This document shows, in pieces, positions 17,775 to 27,254 of a stretch of DNA of 64,000 bases. The number at the start of each line of letters is the position of its first letter. The first letter of the stretch is position 1. The DNA is from Paenibacillus sp. RC67 (GTDB lineage Bacteria > Bacillota > Bacilli > Paenibacillales > NBRC-103111). Position numbers and translations under genes: made by a program. Location of the stretch: the NCBI RefSeq assembly GCF_030020805.1, contig NZ_CP125098.1, forward strand, positions 1,468,001 through 1,532,000, given 5' to 3'. Below the pieces are notes generated by a model, which saw nothing but the letters and a program-made list of their open reading frames with translations, was not told the origin of the DNA and did not search any database.

Positions 17775-17954
17775 TTAATTGCCGTTACGTCTTCTCATCC
17801 TCGCTTTGACGACGAAGCCGAAGCCGATAAAGCCGATAGATAAGATCGTGAAGAGCAGGACGAGCCAAACGTTTCCTAGACTCAGACCGAGACTGATGCA
17901 GGCTAAAAGCAAGGCTCCTACGATGGCGAAGAAGAGAGCTAGTCCTTTGTTCAT
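17775..17954 (-). CDS. small two-helix membrane protein (DUF5325/YlaF-like)
   Basis: A 59-codon gene starting MNKGLALFFAIVGALLLA and ending KARMRRRNGN. Two hydrophobic helices (about 4-24 and 28-49) are separated by a short Ser/Gly turn and followed by a basic tail, so the C-terminus is probably cytoplasmic. AAGGCGGTG lies eight bases before the ATG. Size and layout resemble the Bacillus YlaF/DUF5325 proteins, which have no known function; the assignment is tentative. The gene is convergent with trpS, its stop only 4 bp after the trpS stop. Confidence 0.7.
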   Translation of the reverse strand: MNKGLALFFAIVGALLLACISLGLSLGNVWLVLLFTILSIGFIGFGFVVKARMRRRNGN

Positions 17955-18105
17955 GCGGGAAGCACCGCCTTTCTGAAGAGTATTTGAAAATCAAAAAACA
18001 TTTTTCAAAATGAGTGAATAGTTTTTGGCGTACGTCACATAATAACTTTGCAAGCTTGCAAATACATCAAAGATATCATTCAGATTGAAAGGAGTGCTGA
18101 TCATC

Positions 18106-18330
18106 ATGGCACAAGGACAATCCGGCAACAGTAACACATTGGTAGTTCCACAAGCTTCCCAAGCTTTAGATCAATTGAAGTATGAGGTAGCTCAAGAGTT
18201 GGGTATTCAAATCCCACAAGACGGGTACTACGGTTACATGGCATCCCGTGACACGGGCGCGATCGGTGGTCACATCACTCGCCGTCTGGTACAAATCGCG
18301 GAGCAATCCCTGGCAGGTCAATTCCGTTAA
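18106..18330 (+). CDS. alpha/beta-type small acid-soluble spore protein
   Basis: A 74-residue DNA-coating spore protein with KYEVAQELGIQI and GAIGGHITRRLVQIAEQSL. It differs from the paralogue at 6616-6843 at only a handful of positions, so recent duplication or strong constraint is likely. AAGGAGTG precedes MAQGQS. A clear terminator follows. Transcription in the forespore is expected from the family. Confidence 0.96.
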   Translation: MAQGQSGNSNTLVVPQASQALDQLKYEVAQELGIQIPQDGYYGYMASRDTGAIGGHITRRLVQIAEQSLAGQFR

Positions 18331-18363
18331 TCGAATGGTTGTTGATTCAACGTATCATCATAG

Positions 18364-18393
18364 AAGCTCAAGGAGCAATCCTTGGGCTTTTTT
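18364..18393 (+). terminator. terminator of the SASP gene
   Basis: AAGCTCAAGGA (18364-18374) pairs with TCCTTGGGCTT (18379-18389) across GCAA, with one G-T pair, and is followed by a T run. Confidence 0.9.
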
Positions 18394-18462
18394 GTTGCAT
18401 TGTTTTTAACGGCAGAGACTAAGACAGCTTGTCCGCCTCTAATAAGGAGAAAGAAATGAAAA

Positions 18463-18482
18463 AGGGCTGTCGCAACAGCCCT
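18463..18482 (-). terminator. terminator of the YfhP-like gene
   Basis: AGGGCTGT (18463-18470) and ACAGCCCT (18475-18482) enclose the tetraloop CGCA. The minus strand continues into TTTTCATTT. Confidence 0.85.
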
Positions 18483-18546
18483 AACGAACGTCAACGATCT
18501 TAATAGAGCTATGGACTGAGAAAATACTCGTAGAAGCACCAAGCTC

Positions 18547-19527
18547 TTACGTGTTGACACGCAGCTTCTTCTCAAGCCTTGAATCACTCAGCCAGCCAAC
18601 GTAAGAATCCAGAAAGTTCAGTTCTTTATCCATCATGACTACAGCGACAAAAGGATACTGTCTCCGGTGACGGTAACGCACATCAATCCATCGTACCTCA
18701 TAGCCCCATTCGTGGTTACGCATTTCTGCGCAAGCGAAGGAAGTAAAATATAAGAAGGAGGCGATATCCTTGTGCTTTTTGGATGCATCGACAGCCGGAT
18801 GAACCGCGCATGACGTTTCATCCACCCATTTAAGCTTATTATGTCTGTATTCACCGAGAACGAAATGGCCGTCCGCTTTTTTCTTAACGATTTGCCAAAC
18901 ATATAAATGAAAGGTTGGAATCAGGTAATAGCGATCGCCCTTTTCATAGCTGGAATCTTTTTGGTACAAATGAGACTCCAAGTAATGATGATACCACGAT
19001 CTCCAAATATAATATACGGCCAAGATCATGTATAAAATTGGAAAAATGATCTCAGGTCGGACCAAATGAACGGACCACATGAATATAGCAATAAGATGGG
19101 AGATAAAAATAATCGGATCAAATATATGAATGATGTTCCAGGAAATCCATTTTTCCGAAAACGGCCTTATTGCTTGCGTCCCGTACGTATTGAACAAATC
19201 GGTAAACACATGGAACGCCACCGCGATAAATACCCACATAGCGACATGCCATAATGGGAGGCCGCGGAACCCAATCATAAGCCCCAGCGTAATAAGTGCG
19301 GTCCATATGAGAAGAGCGGGTAGAGAATGGGAGCGACCGCGGTGATTTTTAATGTAAATAGCATTGCCTTTGAGACGAAGCAGCGTATCTACATCGGGCG
19401 CTTGCGATCCCAGTACGGTTCCAATTAATACGGCAGTGGAAACGGTAGAGTCCGCTGCAACGACAGGGTCGATGTAAGCCAGTCCGGCTAACCCGAATCC
19501 TATCACTAGGTGTGTCCCGCTGTCCAT
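18547..19527 (-). CDS. yfhP: membrane metal-dependent hydrolase-like protein (DUF457, YfhP-like)
   Basis: A 326-residue membrane protein with four to five hydrophobic helices in the first 190 residues and a soluble C-terminal part. Conserved polar motifs are THLVIGFGL near the start, GSQAPDVDTL and HRGRSHSLPALL (about residues 63-74), which are typical of the YdjM/DUF457 hydrolase-like family. The Bacillus homologue YfhP has been linked to regulation of neighbouring genes, but the enzymatic role is unproven. The ATG at 19527 is preceded by AGGAGG. That site is the end of a repeated hairpin leader also found upstream of the PL11 lyase gene. Confidence 0.82.
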   Translation of the reverse strand: MDSGTHLVIGFGLAGLAYIDPVVAADSTVSTAVLIGTVLGSQAPDVDTLLRLKGNAIYIKNHRGRSHSLPALLIWTALITLGLMIGFRGLPLWHVAMWVFIAVAFHVFTDLFNTYGTQAIRPFSEKWISWNIIHIFDPIIFISHLIAIFMWSVHLVRPEIIFPILYMILAVYYIWRSWYHHYLESHLYQKDSSYEKGDRYYLIPTFHLYVWQIVKKKADGHFVLGEYRHNKLKWVDETSCAVHPAVDASKKHKDIASFLYFTSFACAEMRNHEWGYEVRWIDVRYRHRRQYPFVAVVMMDKELNFLDSYVGWLSDSRLEKKLRVNT

Positions 19528-19538
19528 GGTGTTTGTCT

Positions 19539-19610
19539 CCTCCTAAGAGCTTTCCAAAGGAAAGCTTTCATCGTAAGCATCAACTGAGCTTTCTGTAAGA
19601 AAGATTTAGC
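19539..19610 (-). repeat. hairpin leader repeat (second copy of the 41-nt unit family)
   Basis: On the minus strand, 19578-19539 reads GCTTACGATG, then an AAGCTTTCC/GGAAAGCTC stem, then TTAGGAGG. A related hairpin precedes it (about 19610-19579). The layout matches 9950-10031 column for column, with paired C-G to T-A changes in the stem. Both sit directly at the ribosome site of unrelated genes. Confidence 0.6.
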
Positions 19611-19714
19611 ATAGATTTGCTTGTCTTTCTTCTTTTTTCTTGAGAAAAGCAGGCTTGAGAGCATATTATTAGTGTATCATTTTATTGTTTAAAATAAAGC
19701 AACGGGGTGAAAAA

Positions 19715-20041
19715 ATGTCTAAAGTATTTGTTGAATATCAAATCTTACCCGCTTACACGTCAAATTATTCAATTTGGATGGCTGAAGTTCGGGCGCAATA
19801 TGAAAATGTGGCGTTTTATGAAGGAAGCGATCAGCCGGGCTTGTTCGTCGAAATATGGACAGGCTTGTCGAAAGAGCAGTACATATTGTTGAAGCAAGCA
19901 AGAAGGAGAGAGGCATCAGAGGAGGGTCAGTCAGCTTTCATGAACAATCCATTCGGCCAAACGGAGTGGAATAAGCTAGATGAATGGATTAAGGGAGGAA
20001 ACGAAAAGGTTCATATTTGGCATTTTGAAAAAGTAAAATAG
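19715..20041 (+). CDS. hypothetical protein of 108 residues
   Basis: A small soluble alpha/beta protein with alternating strands and helices, possibly a ferredoxin-like dimeric barrel fold: KVFVEYQILP at the start, LFVEIWTGLSKEQYILLKQAR in the middle and VHIWHFEKVK at the end. I do not recognise a named family. ACGGGGTG precedes the ATG at 19715. It lies 135 bp upstream of the ABC exporter genes on the same strand, but the gap makes co-transcription uncertain. Confidence 0.65.
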   Translation: MSKVFVEYQILPAYTSNYSIWMAEVRAQYENVAFYEGSDQPGLFVEIWTGLSKEQYILLKQARRREASEEGQSAFMNNPFGQTEWNKLDEWIKGGNEKVHIWHFEKVK

Positions 20042-20175
20042 TCCATAATATGAAGCAAGTAAATCCATGGCAACTTGAGAGCAATCGCGGTAATCTTAAC
20101 ATTAGCTTATATACAAGACTCAGATTTTGCTTATAGAATTAGGCATAATGGGGAATACCGCGGGGGGAATTACGG

Positions 20176-21984
20176 ATGGAGAGGCGTAACATTTTTTGGG
20201 AGCATGTAAAGAGAAACCGATGGCCTTACCTGATGGGATTTGCATTATTGTCCATATCAAGTTTGCTGCAGCTGCTTATTCCGCTTATGCTCGGTCAATT
20301 CACAGACAAATTGCAGAATTCGACACTGACGTATAACGAGACGATGAAGTTCGCTGTCTGGATGATTGCCGTCGGTCTAGGAATCGCTTTCTTTCGTTCG
20401 ACAAGCCGGATTTACTTGTTTCGCTTATCCCGAATGCTGGAAATGCGAGTAAGAGGAGAACTGTTCAACCATTGGGAGAAGCTGTCGGCGCAATATTTTA
20501 ACAATCAACGGATCGGGGATTTGATGTCCCACGCTATCAGCGATGTCGGCGTTGTCCGCGAGGTAACGATGCAAGGGTATTTCAACATTATGGAGTCCAT
20601 GATGCTGATTGTCATTTCGGTCATTGCCATGGTCACTTCCGTCAATCCGCTTCTGACACTGCTTACCATGCTGCCGCTGCCATTGCTAAGTCTATTGGCA
20701 TATAAGTTTAACAGGCGCATTCAGCAGCAGTCGGTGGACATGCAGAGGGCCATCTCGGATTTAACTAGCCGTGTGCAGGAATTTACGGCAGGTATTCGAG
20801 TTGTAAAAGCGTTTGTGCAGGAAAAAGAGGAAAGCAAGCTGTTCACACAGGACAATCAGCATGCGGTAGACATGAACCGCAAATTCGTCAAATCCAACTC
20901 GCTGTTCGGTGCGCTGAGCTCAGGCATTGTGGGCTTTAGCTTTCTCGTATCGGTCGTGCTTGGAGGTATTATGGTGCTCAAAAACATCATTACGTTGGGC
21001 GAATTCGTTGCTTTTAATACTTATTTATCTCTCTTAATGGGACCTATCGAAAACTTAGGCAAAGTCGTCAATTTGTTGCAGCGCGGCAAAGCGTCTGAGC
21101 TTCGATTGATGGAAATTTTCAATACGCAGCCGGAAATTGTCGATGATGTCGTGGCGAAGCAGGACATTAAGGATATTGATGGAGAGATCGAAATCCGTAA
21201 TCTAACCTTCTCTTATCCTGAAGCAGTTCGTCCGACATTGAAAAATATTTCTCTTAAAGTGAAAAAAGGGAGTAGTCTTGCGATTGTCGGAAGAGTCGGC
21301 AGCGGGAAGAGCACGCTGGTGCATCTGTTGGTCCGTCTGTACAATCCGCCCAAAGGAACGGTGTTCATCGACGGGCAGGATATTCATGAAATTCCGTTGC
21401 AAACGCTGCGCGGCCAAATCGGAATCGTTCCACAGGATCAGTTCTTGTTCTCTTCCACCATTCGTGACAATATCGGCTTCGATCCGAAGCCTTACACGGA
21501 TGAGCAGGTAGTCGAAGCTTCCAAGGTAGCGCAGGTATACGATAATATCGTGGAATTTCCGGAGCAGTTCGATACGGCTCTCGGTGAACGCGGCATATCG
21601 TTGTCCGGAGGACAGCGTCAGCGTGTCAGCATTGCCCGGGCCATTATTAAGAAGCCTTCCATTCTTATATTCGATGACAGCTTATCGGCGGTCGATACGA
21701 TCACGGAGGATTTGATTCTCGAAGGCTTGAAATCCGTGATGAACAAAAGAACGACGATAATTATAGGGCATCGGATTTCCTCTGTTCAAGGAGCGGATCA
21801 AATCGTGGTCATGGATGAAGGAGAAATCGTGGAATCCGGCTCTCATGAGAAGCTGCTTCGCCTAAATGGAATTTATGCGGATATGTACCATAAACAGCTG
21901 TTGGATCAAGAGGCGGAGCGCCAAGAAGGCCAAGAGCATGAACATTCCAAAGGCGGGCTTTTACAGAGGGGAGCAGGGGCATGA
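20176..21984 (+). CDS. bmrC: heterodimeric ABC multidrug exporter subunit, degenerate-site half (BmrC/YheI-like)
   Basis: A 602-residue half-transporter. Six membrane helices lie within about residues 15-310 and an ATPase domain within about 340-580. Walker A is GRVGSGKST (about 372-380) and the signature is LSGGQRQRVSIARA (about 476). Walker B ends IFDDS, so the usual catalytic glutamate is an aspartate. This is the hallmark of the non-canonical site in heterodimeric exporters such as Bacillus BmrC/BmrD. The next gene supplies the intact Walker B; its start overlaps this stop by four bases (ATGA), so the subunits are translationally coupled. The substrate is probably a range of drugs, by family. 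Confidence 0.88.
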   Translation: MERRNIFWEHVKRNRWPYLMGFALLSISSLLQLLIPLMLGQFTDKLQNSTLTYNETMKFAVWMIAVGLGIAFFRSTSRIYLFRLSRMLEMRVRGELFNHWEKLSAQYFNNQRIGDLMSHAISDVGVVREVTMQGYFNIMESMMLIVISVIAMVTSVNPLLTLLTMLPLPLLSLLAYKFNRRIQQQSVDMQRAISDLTSRVQEFTAGIRVVKAFVQEKEESKLFTQDNQHAVDMNRKFVKSNSLFGALSSGIVGFSFLVSVVLGGIMVLKNIITLGEFVAFNTYLSLLMGPIENLGKVVNLLQRGKASELRLMEIFNTQPEIVDDVVAKQDIKDIDGEIEIRNLTFSYPEAVRPTLKNISLKVKKGSSLAIVGRVGSGKSTLVHLLVRLYNPPKGTVFIDGQDIHEIPLQTLRGQIGIVPQDQFLFSSTIRDNIGFDPKPYTDEQVVEASKVAQVYDNIVEFPEQFDTALGERGISLSGGQRQRVSIARAIIKKPSILIFDDSLSAVDTITEDLILEGLKSVMNKRTTIIIGHRISSVQGADQIVVMDEGEIVESGSHEKLLRLNGIYADMYHKQLLDQEAERQEGQEHEHSKGGLLQRGAGA

Positions 21985-24092
21985 ATATTCATAAAGAGAA
22001 AGACGTCAAAAATTTCAAAGACAGCCAACTGCTAACCCGGCTAATGTCTTATGCCTTACCTTACTGGAAAATGATCATGCTGTGTATCGCGCTATCTTTT
22101 CTAATTGTGGTTGCTGATTTGGCTAGACCTTATTTGATGAAAATAGCCATCGATGGTCATATTAACGGGCTGCACAAGCCAATGCTCGCGGTGGAGAACA
22201 GTCAAACCGAAAAGCTTAAGGTGTATGGGGGGGCTGAGGCCTCCTGGGATAACCGCAGCTACGTCAGGCTGGACCCAGATGCAGCGGCGAAGGCAGCGAT
22301 CCCTGATGGGGTGGAAAAGAAGCAGATCGTTAATTTGGGGAACAAGGACTACATGATCTCAGGCTGGCTGCCTACACAGCAAACGGAGGTCAAGTTGGAG
22401 CAGGAGACGAACCCCACGCGCCTGAATGCGGATGGCAAGACATTTGACGCAATTCTAATGGACGAAAATGCGCTGGATGCCTTTAAAAAGCAGGATTATA
22501 GCGGTTTTACTACACTAGGAATATTGTTTCTTCTAACCGTTGTGACGGGTTCGATTCTGAATTACCTGCAAAGTAACCTGCTTCAATTTACGGGCCAAAC
22601 GATCATTTTCAACATACGGCAAAAGCTGTTCAACCATTTGAGTCGGATGTCGATGTCGTATTTTGACCGCAACCCGGTTGGTCGGTTAGTTGTTAGGGTT
22701 ACTCAAGATACGGAGTCGCTGAACCAACTATATTCTCAGGTTGTTGTGAACTTGGTTAAGGACGTCATCTTTTTAATCGGGACTATCGCTATTATGATGC
22801 AAATGAGTATGAAGCTCGCGCTGCTGTCTTTTGCAGTTATTCCGTTTCTAGCAGTGCTTACGTTTTGGTATCGTTCCGTTATACGGGAAGCTCAGCGTAC
22901 ATCGAGGGTGATCTTGTCCCGCTTGAACTCATTTTTGGCTGAGAATTTATCCGGTATCCGAATTACCCAGCTCTTTATTCGCGAACAGAGGCAGTGGGAA
23001 CAGTTCGATCACCATAATACGGGATTTTACCGCGCTGGGATGAGAGGAACGATCATCAACTCGATTTTCCAGCCCGCAATTGGATTCCTGGGTAACGTCG
23101 CAATTGCTCTCTTGTTGTGGTATGGGGGGGCGAGCGTGATTGAGGGCGGGATAACTTTCGGTATCGTGTATGCCTTCACTCATTATGTCCGTCAGTTCTT
23201 CCAGCCACTTATGAGTCTTGCGGAGAAATATAACCAGATTCAGACAGCGATGGTAGGGGCGGAAAGAATCTTCGATATGCTGGACGAAAAGCCTTCCATC
23301 GTAGATGCGCCTGTCACTAAAAGCTTACCGAAGCAGATGCGCGGTGAGATTACGTTCGATCACGTATGGTTTGCCTATAATGGCGAAGATTGGGTACTAA
23401 AGGATGTTAGCTTTACGATTCAGCCTGGGCAGACGATAGCTTTCGTCGGAGCAACGGGGGCAGGCAAAAGCTCAATCATTCAGCTAATCAACCGATTTTA
23501 TGATATTCAACAAGGGAGCATCCGTCTGGACGGTGTCGATATCCGGGAAATTCCGCTCGACGAGTTACGCCGCAGCATTAGTATCGTGCAGCAGGATGTC
23601 TTCCTGTTCACTGGAGATATTGCATCCAATATCCGTTTGAATAACAAGGAGATAACGGACGAGCAAATCCGCGAAGCCGCTCAAATGGTACACATTGATG
23701 AATATATCAATGATTTGCCTCAGGGATACAAGACGCCTCTTGGCGAACGCGGCGTTAACTTGTCGCTGGGTCAGCGGCAGCTGCTATCCTTTGCTCGTGC
23801 GATTGCTTTCCGACCGGAAATTCTTATTCTCGATGAGGCGACGTCGAACATCGATACGGAGACTGAGATCGTCGTGCAGGATGCGCTTCACAACATTTCT
23901 GCAGGTAGAACGACTTTGATTGTCGCTCATCGCTTGTCCACGATTCAGCATGCCGACCAAATCGTCGTTATGCACAAAGGCAAAGTGCGTGAAATCGGTA
24001 ACCACTACCAGCTGTTGGCTCAACGCGGTTATTACTACCGCCTGTATGAGCTGCAGTATAAGGAGCAGAAGCCGATGCCAGCGGCGAAGTAA
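21981..24092 (+). CDS. bmrD: heterodimeric ABC multidrug exporter subunit, catalytic half (BmrD/YheH-like)
   Basis: A 703-residue half-transporter. Between the first and second membrane helices is an insertion of about 100 residues (roughly 60-165), predicted extracellular and found in BmrD/YheH proteins. The ATPase domain (about 450-690) has Walker A GATGAGKSS (about 490-498) and Walker B ILILDEATS with the catalytic glutamate. The signature, however, is LSLGQRQLLSFARA, with Leu in place of the first Gly. That weak signature faces the degenerate Walker B of the partner, giving one canonical and one non-canonical site. It is the second gene of a two-gene operon. Confidence 0.88.
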   Translation: MNIHKEKDVKNFKDSQLLTRLMSYALPYWKMIMLCIALSFLIVVADLARPYLMKIAIDGHINGLHKPMLAVENSQTEKLKVYGGAEASWDNRSYVRLDPDAAAKAAIPDGVEKKQIVNLGNKDYMISGWLPTQQTEVKLEQETNPTRLNADGKTFDAILMDENALDAFKKQDYSGFTTLGILFLLTVVTGSILNYLQSNLLQFTGQTIIFNIRQKLFNHLSRMSMSYFDRNPVGRLVVRVTQDTESLNQLYSQVVVNLVKDVIFLIGTIAIMMQMSMKLALLSFAVIPFLAVLTFWYRSVIREAQRTSRVILSRLNSFLAENLSGIRITQLFIREQRQWEQFDHHNTGFYRAGMRGTIINSIFQPAIGFLGNVAIALLLWYGGASVIEGGITFGIVYAFTHYVRQFFQPLMSLAEKYNQIQTAMVGAERIFDMLDEKPSIVDAPVTKSLPKQMRGEITFDHVWFAYNGEDWVLKDVSFTIQPGQTIAFVGATGAGKSSIIQLINRFYDIQQGSIRLDGVDIREIPLDELRRSISIVQQDVFLFTGDIASNIRLNNKEITDEQIREAAQMVHIDEYINDLPQGYKTPLGERGVNLSLGQRQLLSFARAIAFRPEILILDEATSNIDTETEIVVQDALHNISAGRTTLIVAHRLSTIQHADQIVVMHKGKVREIGNHYQLLAQRGYYYRLYELQYKEQKPMPAAK

Positions 24093-24159
24093 GAGAAAAT
24101 AAATTGCTTCTTTTTTTATTATTATTCATGCATATAGAGGATCTTCTCTCCAGTTTATA

Positions 24160-24311
24160 AAGCCCGGCAATATGCTGGGTGAGGCCAGTGTGATGCTGTA
24201 TTGCGCAAAGGCAATAACTGTTCTGCTGAATATGCGGGCGCGAAAGAGAAAATAAAGGGAATGTTAAGCAAGGCTGCTTTGAAGTCAAATTCAAGGAGCC
24301 TTGTTTTTTTA
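24160..24311 (+). ncRNA. possible structured 3' transcript or small RNA ending in a strong terminator
   Basis: Between bmrD and the next gene are three stem-loops. One is GCCCGGCA/TGCTGGGT near 24167-24185, another is TATTGC/GCAATA near 24200-24217, and the last is a 14-15 bp terminator stem (24269-24304) followed by seven or more T residues. No good frame covers the stretch. It may be the operon's 3' untranslated region or a separate small RNA; I do not recognise a known RNA family. The terminator itself is secure. Confidence 0.4.
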
Positions 24312-24381
24312 TATCCGTCGGACCACATACTGCTAAAATAGAGTTCTAGTTCAAGCAACAGTCTATTGGGTAATAAAAAAA

Positions 24382-24397
24382 TCCCCCAATCGGGGGA
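24382..24397 (-). terminator. terminator of the MalT-like regulator gene
   Basis: TCCCCC (24382-24387) and GGGGGA (24392-24397) enclose AATC. The minus strand continues into a run of T residues. Confidence 0.85.
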
Positions 24398-24416
24398 CTC
24401 AAACCAAAAGTTTCAC

Positions 24417-26969
24417 TCAGACCAGCGTCTCTAGATCCTTGGTACGCTGCAGCGCCTTCAATCGATTATTGACTTGCAGCTTTCTATATACATTTTTAAT
24501 ATGTGATTTTACGGTTTCACCTGTGATGTTCAAATGATGGCCGATTTCCTTATTCGATAATCCTTCTGCTATCAATCGCATAATTCTTTTTTCCTGCTCG
24601 GTGAGCAATTCTTTTAGTGGCTCTTTCACCGTCACATTCATAGCAAGAAGCAGCTGCTTAACATAACGTATCGAAACCGAACCGGCATTTCCGGATGGAC
24701 CGCCCTGGTGTAATTTTAAATAAGCGGATAGCATGTCAGCGATCTCAGGACCTTCATCAATGAAGCTGCGGACATAGCCCTCCGGTTCCCCCAATTGTAA
24801 AGCAGTCTCCAGCCGTTGCAGAGCTGTGTCCAATTGCCCCAGACGCTGAAGAGCCATACTTTGCAGAATCAATACCTTGATTCGATCCCGCAGACGATCC
24901 TCCTCGGATAGTAACAGATACATCCGTTCCAACAGATACAGCGCATCTTCCATCCTCCAGCATACTGTAAGCACTCTAGCCAAAACTAGATGCTCTGCCA
25001 AACGACTCAGTGAAACCTCATCCGTATGCGATAAACCGCATCTTCGCAGCCAATCAAGCGAGTATTCCAATGAGCCTTGTCGAAGGGATAAATACGATTG
25101 CTCCGCATCAACTTTCAACATAAATAAATCATAATCCGGAGAATCAATCTGAGACTTCAGCTTCTGAAGCAGTTCGGAGGCAAGGCTGGCGTTCCCTTTG
25201 GCTTGTTGAATCCGCGAGGCACTGACAGCAAGATGAATCATAATCCGGGCAAAAGGCTGCACGTCCTTACGTCCGAGTGCCTGACTTACATAAAACTCTG
25301 CTTCCTCCAGCATGTTCCACTCATACAGCAATTTACTATAAGTAGCGTACAAAAAACCGACAAAAGGGTACTCTGCTTTATATTCCCAATGTTGAATCCA
25401 CTTCAGCAAAAACTTATGGGCCGCATGAAGATCATTGATAAACGCCAGATGATCGTCGAACGAATCATAGCCTTGATACCTGTTACGCCCCATCGTTTGA
25501 AAAAAACTGCCCTCCGGCACATGTCGTTCAACTAACTCAAAGTATTCTGACGTCCGTACCAAGTCTTTCTGAAGATAAGAGGTGATTGCGCTGAAAAAGT
25601 AGATATTCCCCATAATCCGATTCCATTCTGCATCGGTGAGTTTCTCCTTTAGTGCTTGAAACAGGGCTCTAGCTTGCTCGACTCTTTGAAAAGCGGCTTC
25701 CCATTTGCCTACACCCAGCAATACAGAAATATAAAACATTTCGATCATAGGTTTCTCCGCAAAGCAGTCTTCCGGTAAAACGGAAACCCACTTCATCAAC
25801 GCAATACTCTTGAATTGCATCAAGATGTGCAGATTTTTCTCGATCAGCCGCACGGCATCCGCATACTGTTTTCCTTCTAAAAAATGCTCTACCGCTTCTT
25901 CGTCAAATCCATGCTTCTCTAGCCAATTCGCCGCATGAATATGTGCTTGTGCCCATTTATTCGGGTTTGTTCTGTACAATATTTGTTGTAAAAATGCAGA
26001 AAGCAAATGATGATACCTGTACCAATTCCTTTGGTCGTCCAAAGGGTGGATGAATAAGTTCAGCTGTTCTAACGTTTCTAATAATGCTTGACTATTCATC
26101 TGACCTGTTACAGCCTCACACAAAGAACGGTTCATCCGGTTTAAAATCGAGGTCTCCATTAAAAATGAGCGCATGGGCTCCGATTGATGTTGAAACACTT
26201 CTTCCAGCAGATAGTCCGCAATATGGGACTGCTTACCGCCGAATTGATGAATCGACTCGGCAATATTATTGCTGCGTTTCAGCGAAATCGCTGCGAGCTG
26301 CAGCCCGCTAATCCAACCCTCTGTCTGATCATGCAGCTCCATCACCTGCTGATTCGTTAGCGATAATTCCGTAGTTTCACGAAAAAAAATAATTCCTTCA
26401 TCCAGTTGAAACCTCAAATCCTGCATGATGACTTGATGAAGTTCACCTTTGGCCAGAAGCCTGGCGGTAGGAAACGCCAAATCGGATCGGCTTGCGATAT
26501 ATATATGAATATGAGACGGCAAATAAGAGATCAAATAAATCAGTGACTGATGAATAGCGTCAAGTTCAATGAATTGATAATCGTCGAAAATGATAACCAG
26601 TTCGCCGGGCAGACGATTCAGCTCGTTCACTAGCGCCGTAATGGCATGGCTGAAGGACAGCGAAGTTCCTTTTTCAATGAGAGGCAGAACCTCTATAGCA
26701 AAGCCGGGCACTCTTTCCTGAATGGAAGCGATAACGTAATTCCAAAACTGAGTCCAATCATTATCCTGCTTATCCAACGAAATCCACGCTACATGCGCAC
26801 GGCATTGTTTCACCCATTCACACAAGGCAGTAGTTTTCCCGTAACCGGCCTGAGCGGAAACAAGCGTTAGCTTAGCGTTCATCCCTTCATCAAGATTGTT
26901 CATTAGCCTCGGTCGGGAAACCAATTTATTACGCACATGGGGAATATGAAATTTCGTACTTACAAACAC
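24417..26969 (-). CDS. MalT-like LuxR-family transcriptional regulator (large ATP-binding type)
   Basis: About 850 residues. An N-terminal NTPase domain carries Walker A in AQAGYGKTT (about 39-47) and ELVIIFDDYQFIE as Walker B. A long helical TPR-like arm (about 340-760) follows, then a C-terminal LuxR helix-turn-helix (about 780-845: LTEQEKRIMRLIAEGLSNKEIG). Like MalT, it should activate transcription when an inducer and ATP drive oligomerisation. The inducer is unknown, and no obvious target operon adjoins it. The start is taken as GTG at 26969, which has GGAGGG at five to six bases; the frame is open further upstream but without a ribosome site. Confidence 0.88.
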   Translation of the reverse strand: MFVSTKFHIPHVRNKLVSRPRLMNNLDEGMNAKLTLVSAQAGYGKTTALCEWVKQCRAHVAWISLDKQDNDWTQFWNYVIASIQERVPGFAIEVLPLIEKGTSLSFSHAITALVNELNRLPGELVIIFDDYQFIELDAIHQSLIYLISYLPSHIHIYIASRSDLAFPTARLLAKGELHQVIMQDLRFQLDEGIIFFRETTELSLTNQQVMELHDQTEGWISGLQLAAISLKRSNNIAESIHQFGGKQSHIADYLLEEVFQHQSEPMRSFLMETSILNRMNRSLCEAVTGQMNSQALLETLEQLNLFIHPLDDQRNWYRYHHLLSAFLQQILYRTNPNKWAQAHIHAANWLEKHGFDEEAVEHFLEGKQYADAVRLIEKNLHILMQFKSIALMKWVSVLPEDCFAEKPMIEMFYISVLLGVGKWEAAFQRVEQARALFQALKEKLTDAEWNRIMGNIYFFSAITSYLQKDLVRTSEYFELVERHVPEGSFFQTMGRNRYQGYDSFDDHLAFINDLHAAHKFLLKWIQHWEYKAEYPFVGFLYATYSKLLYEWNMLEEAEFYVSQALGRKDVQPFARIMIHLAVSASRIQQAKGNASLASELLQKLKSQIDSPDYDLFMLKVDAEQSYLSLRQGSLEYSLDWLRRCGLSHTDEVSLSRLAEHLVLARVLTVCWRMEDALYLLERMYLLLSEEDRLRDRIKVLILQSMALQRLGQLDTALQRLETALQLGEPEGYVRSFIDEGPEIADMLSAYLKLHQGGPSGNAGSVSIRYVKQLLLAMNVTVKEPLKELLTEQEKRIMRLIAEGLSNKEIGHHLNITGETVKSHIKNVYRKLQVNNRLKALQRTKDLETLV

Positions 26970-27254
26970 TGGAATCCCTCCGAATTTTGCAAAAATGCAA
27001 GCAATCTGAAAAAAGTTCACTTGGTGATTTTTAAGTAATTTGGTATCCTTTCCAATTATACTTCATTTTCACCTCGCATGCTTATTTATGTAAAAAAAGT
27101 TGACATGGAGATGGCTTGTATGAACTTGCTTAGATAGATTGGTAAGCGTGAAAGGAGGGGCTTGCTTGGACTGTAAATTGGAGACACGTTATTAACGGCA
27201 GTTATCTTCTTTTAAAACTGATTTTGTTAAATCAATTTTAGATAGCATCAAAAA

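Noticed and set aside
18327..18587. 86-codon minus-strand frame
   Set aside because: It spans two strong terminators, has no ribosome site and overlaps the end of the YfhP-like gene.
24160..24311. SRP RNA, 6S RNA or RNase P RNA
   Set aside because: None of the conserved sequence elements of these RNAs could be found.
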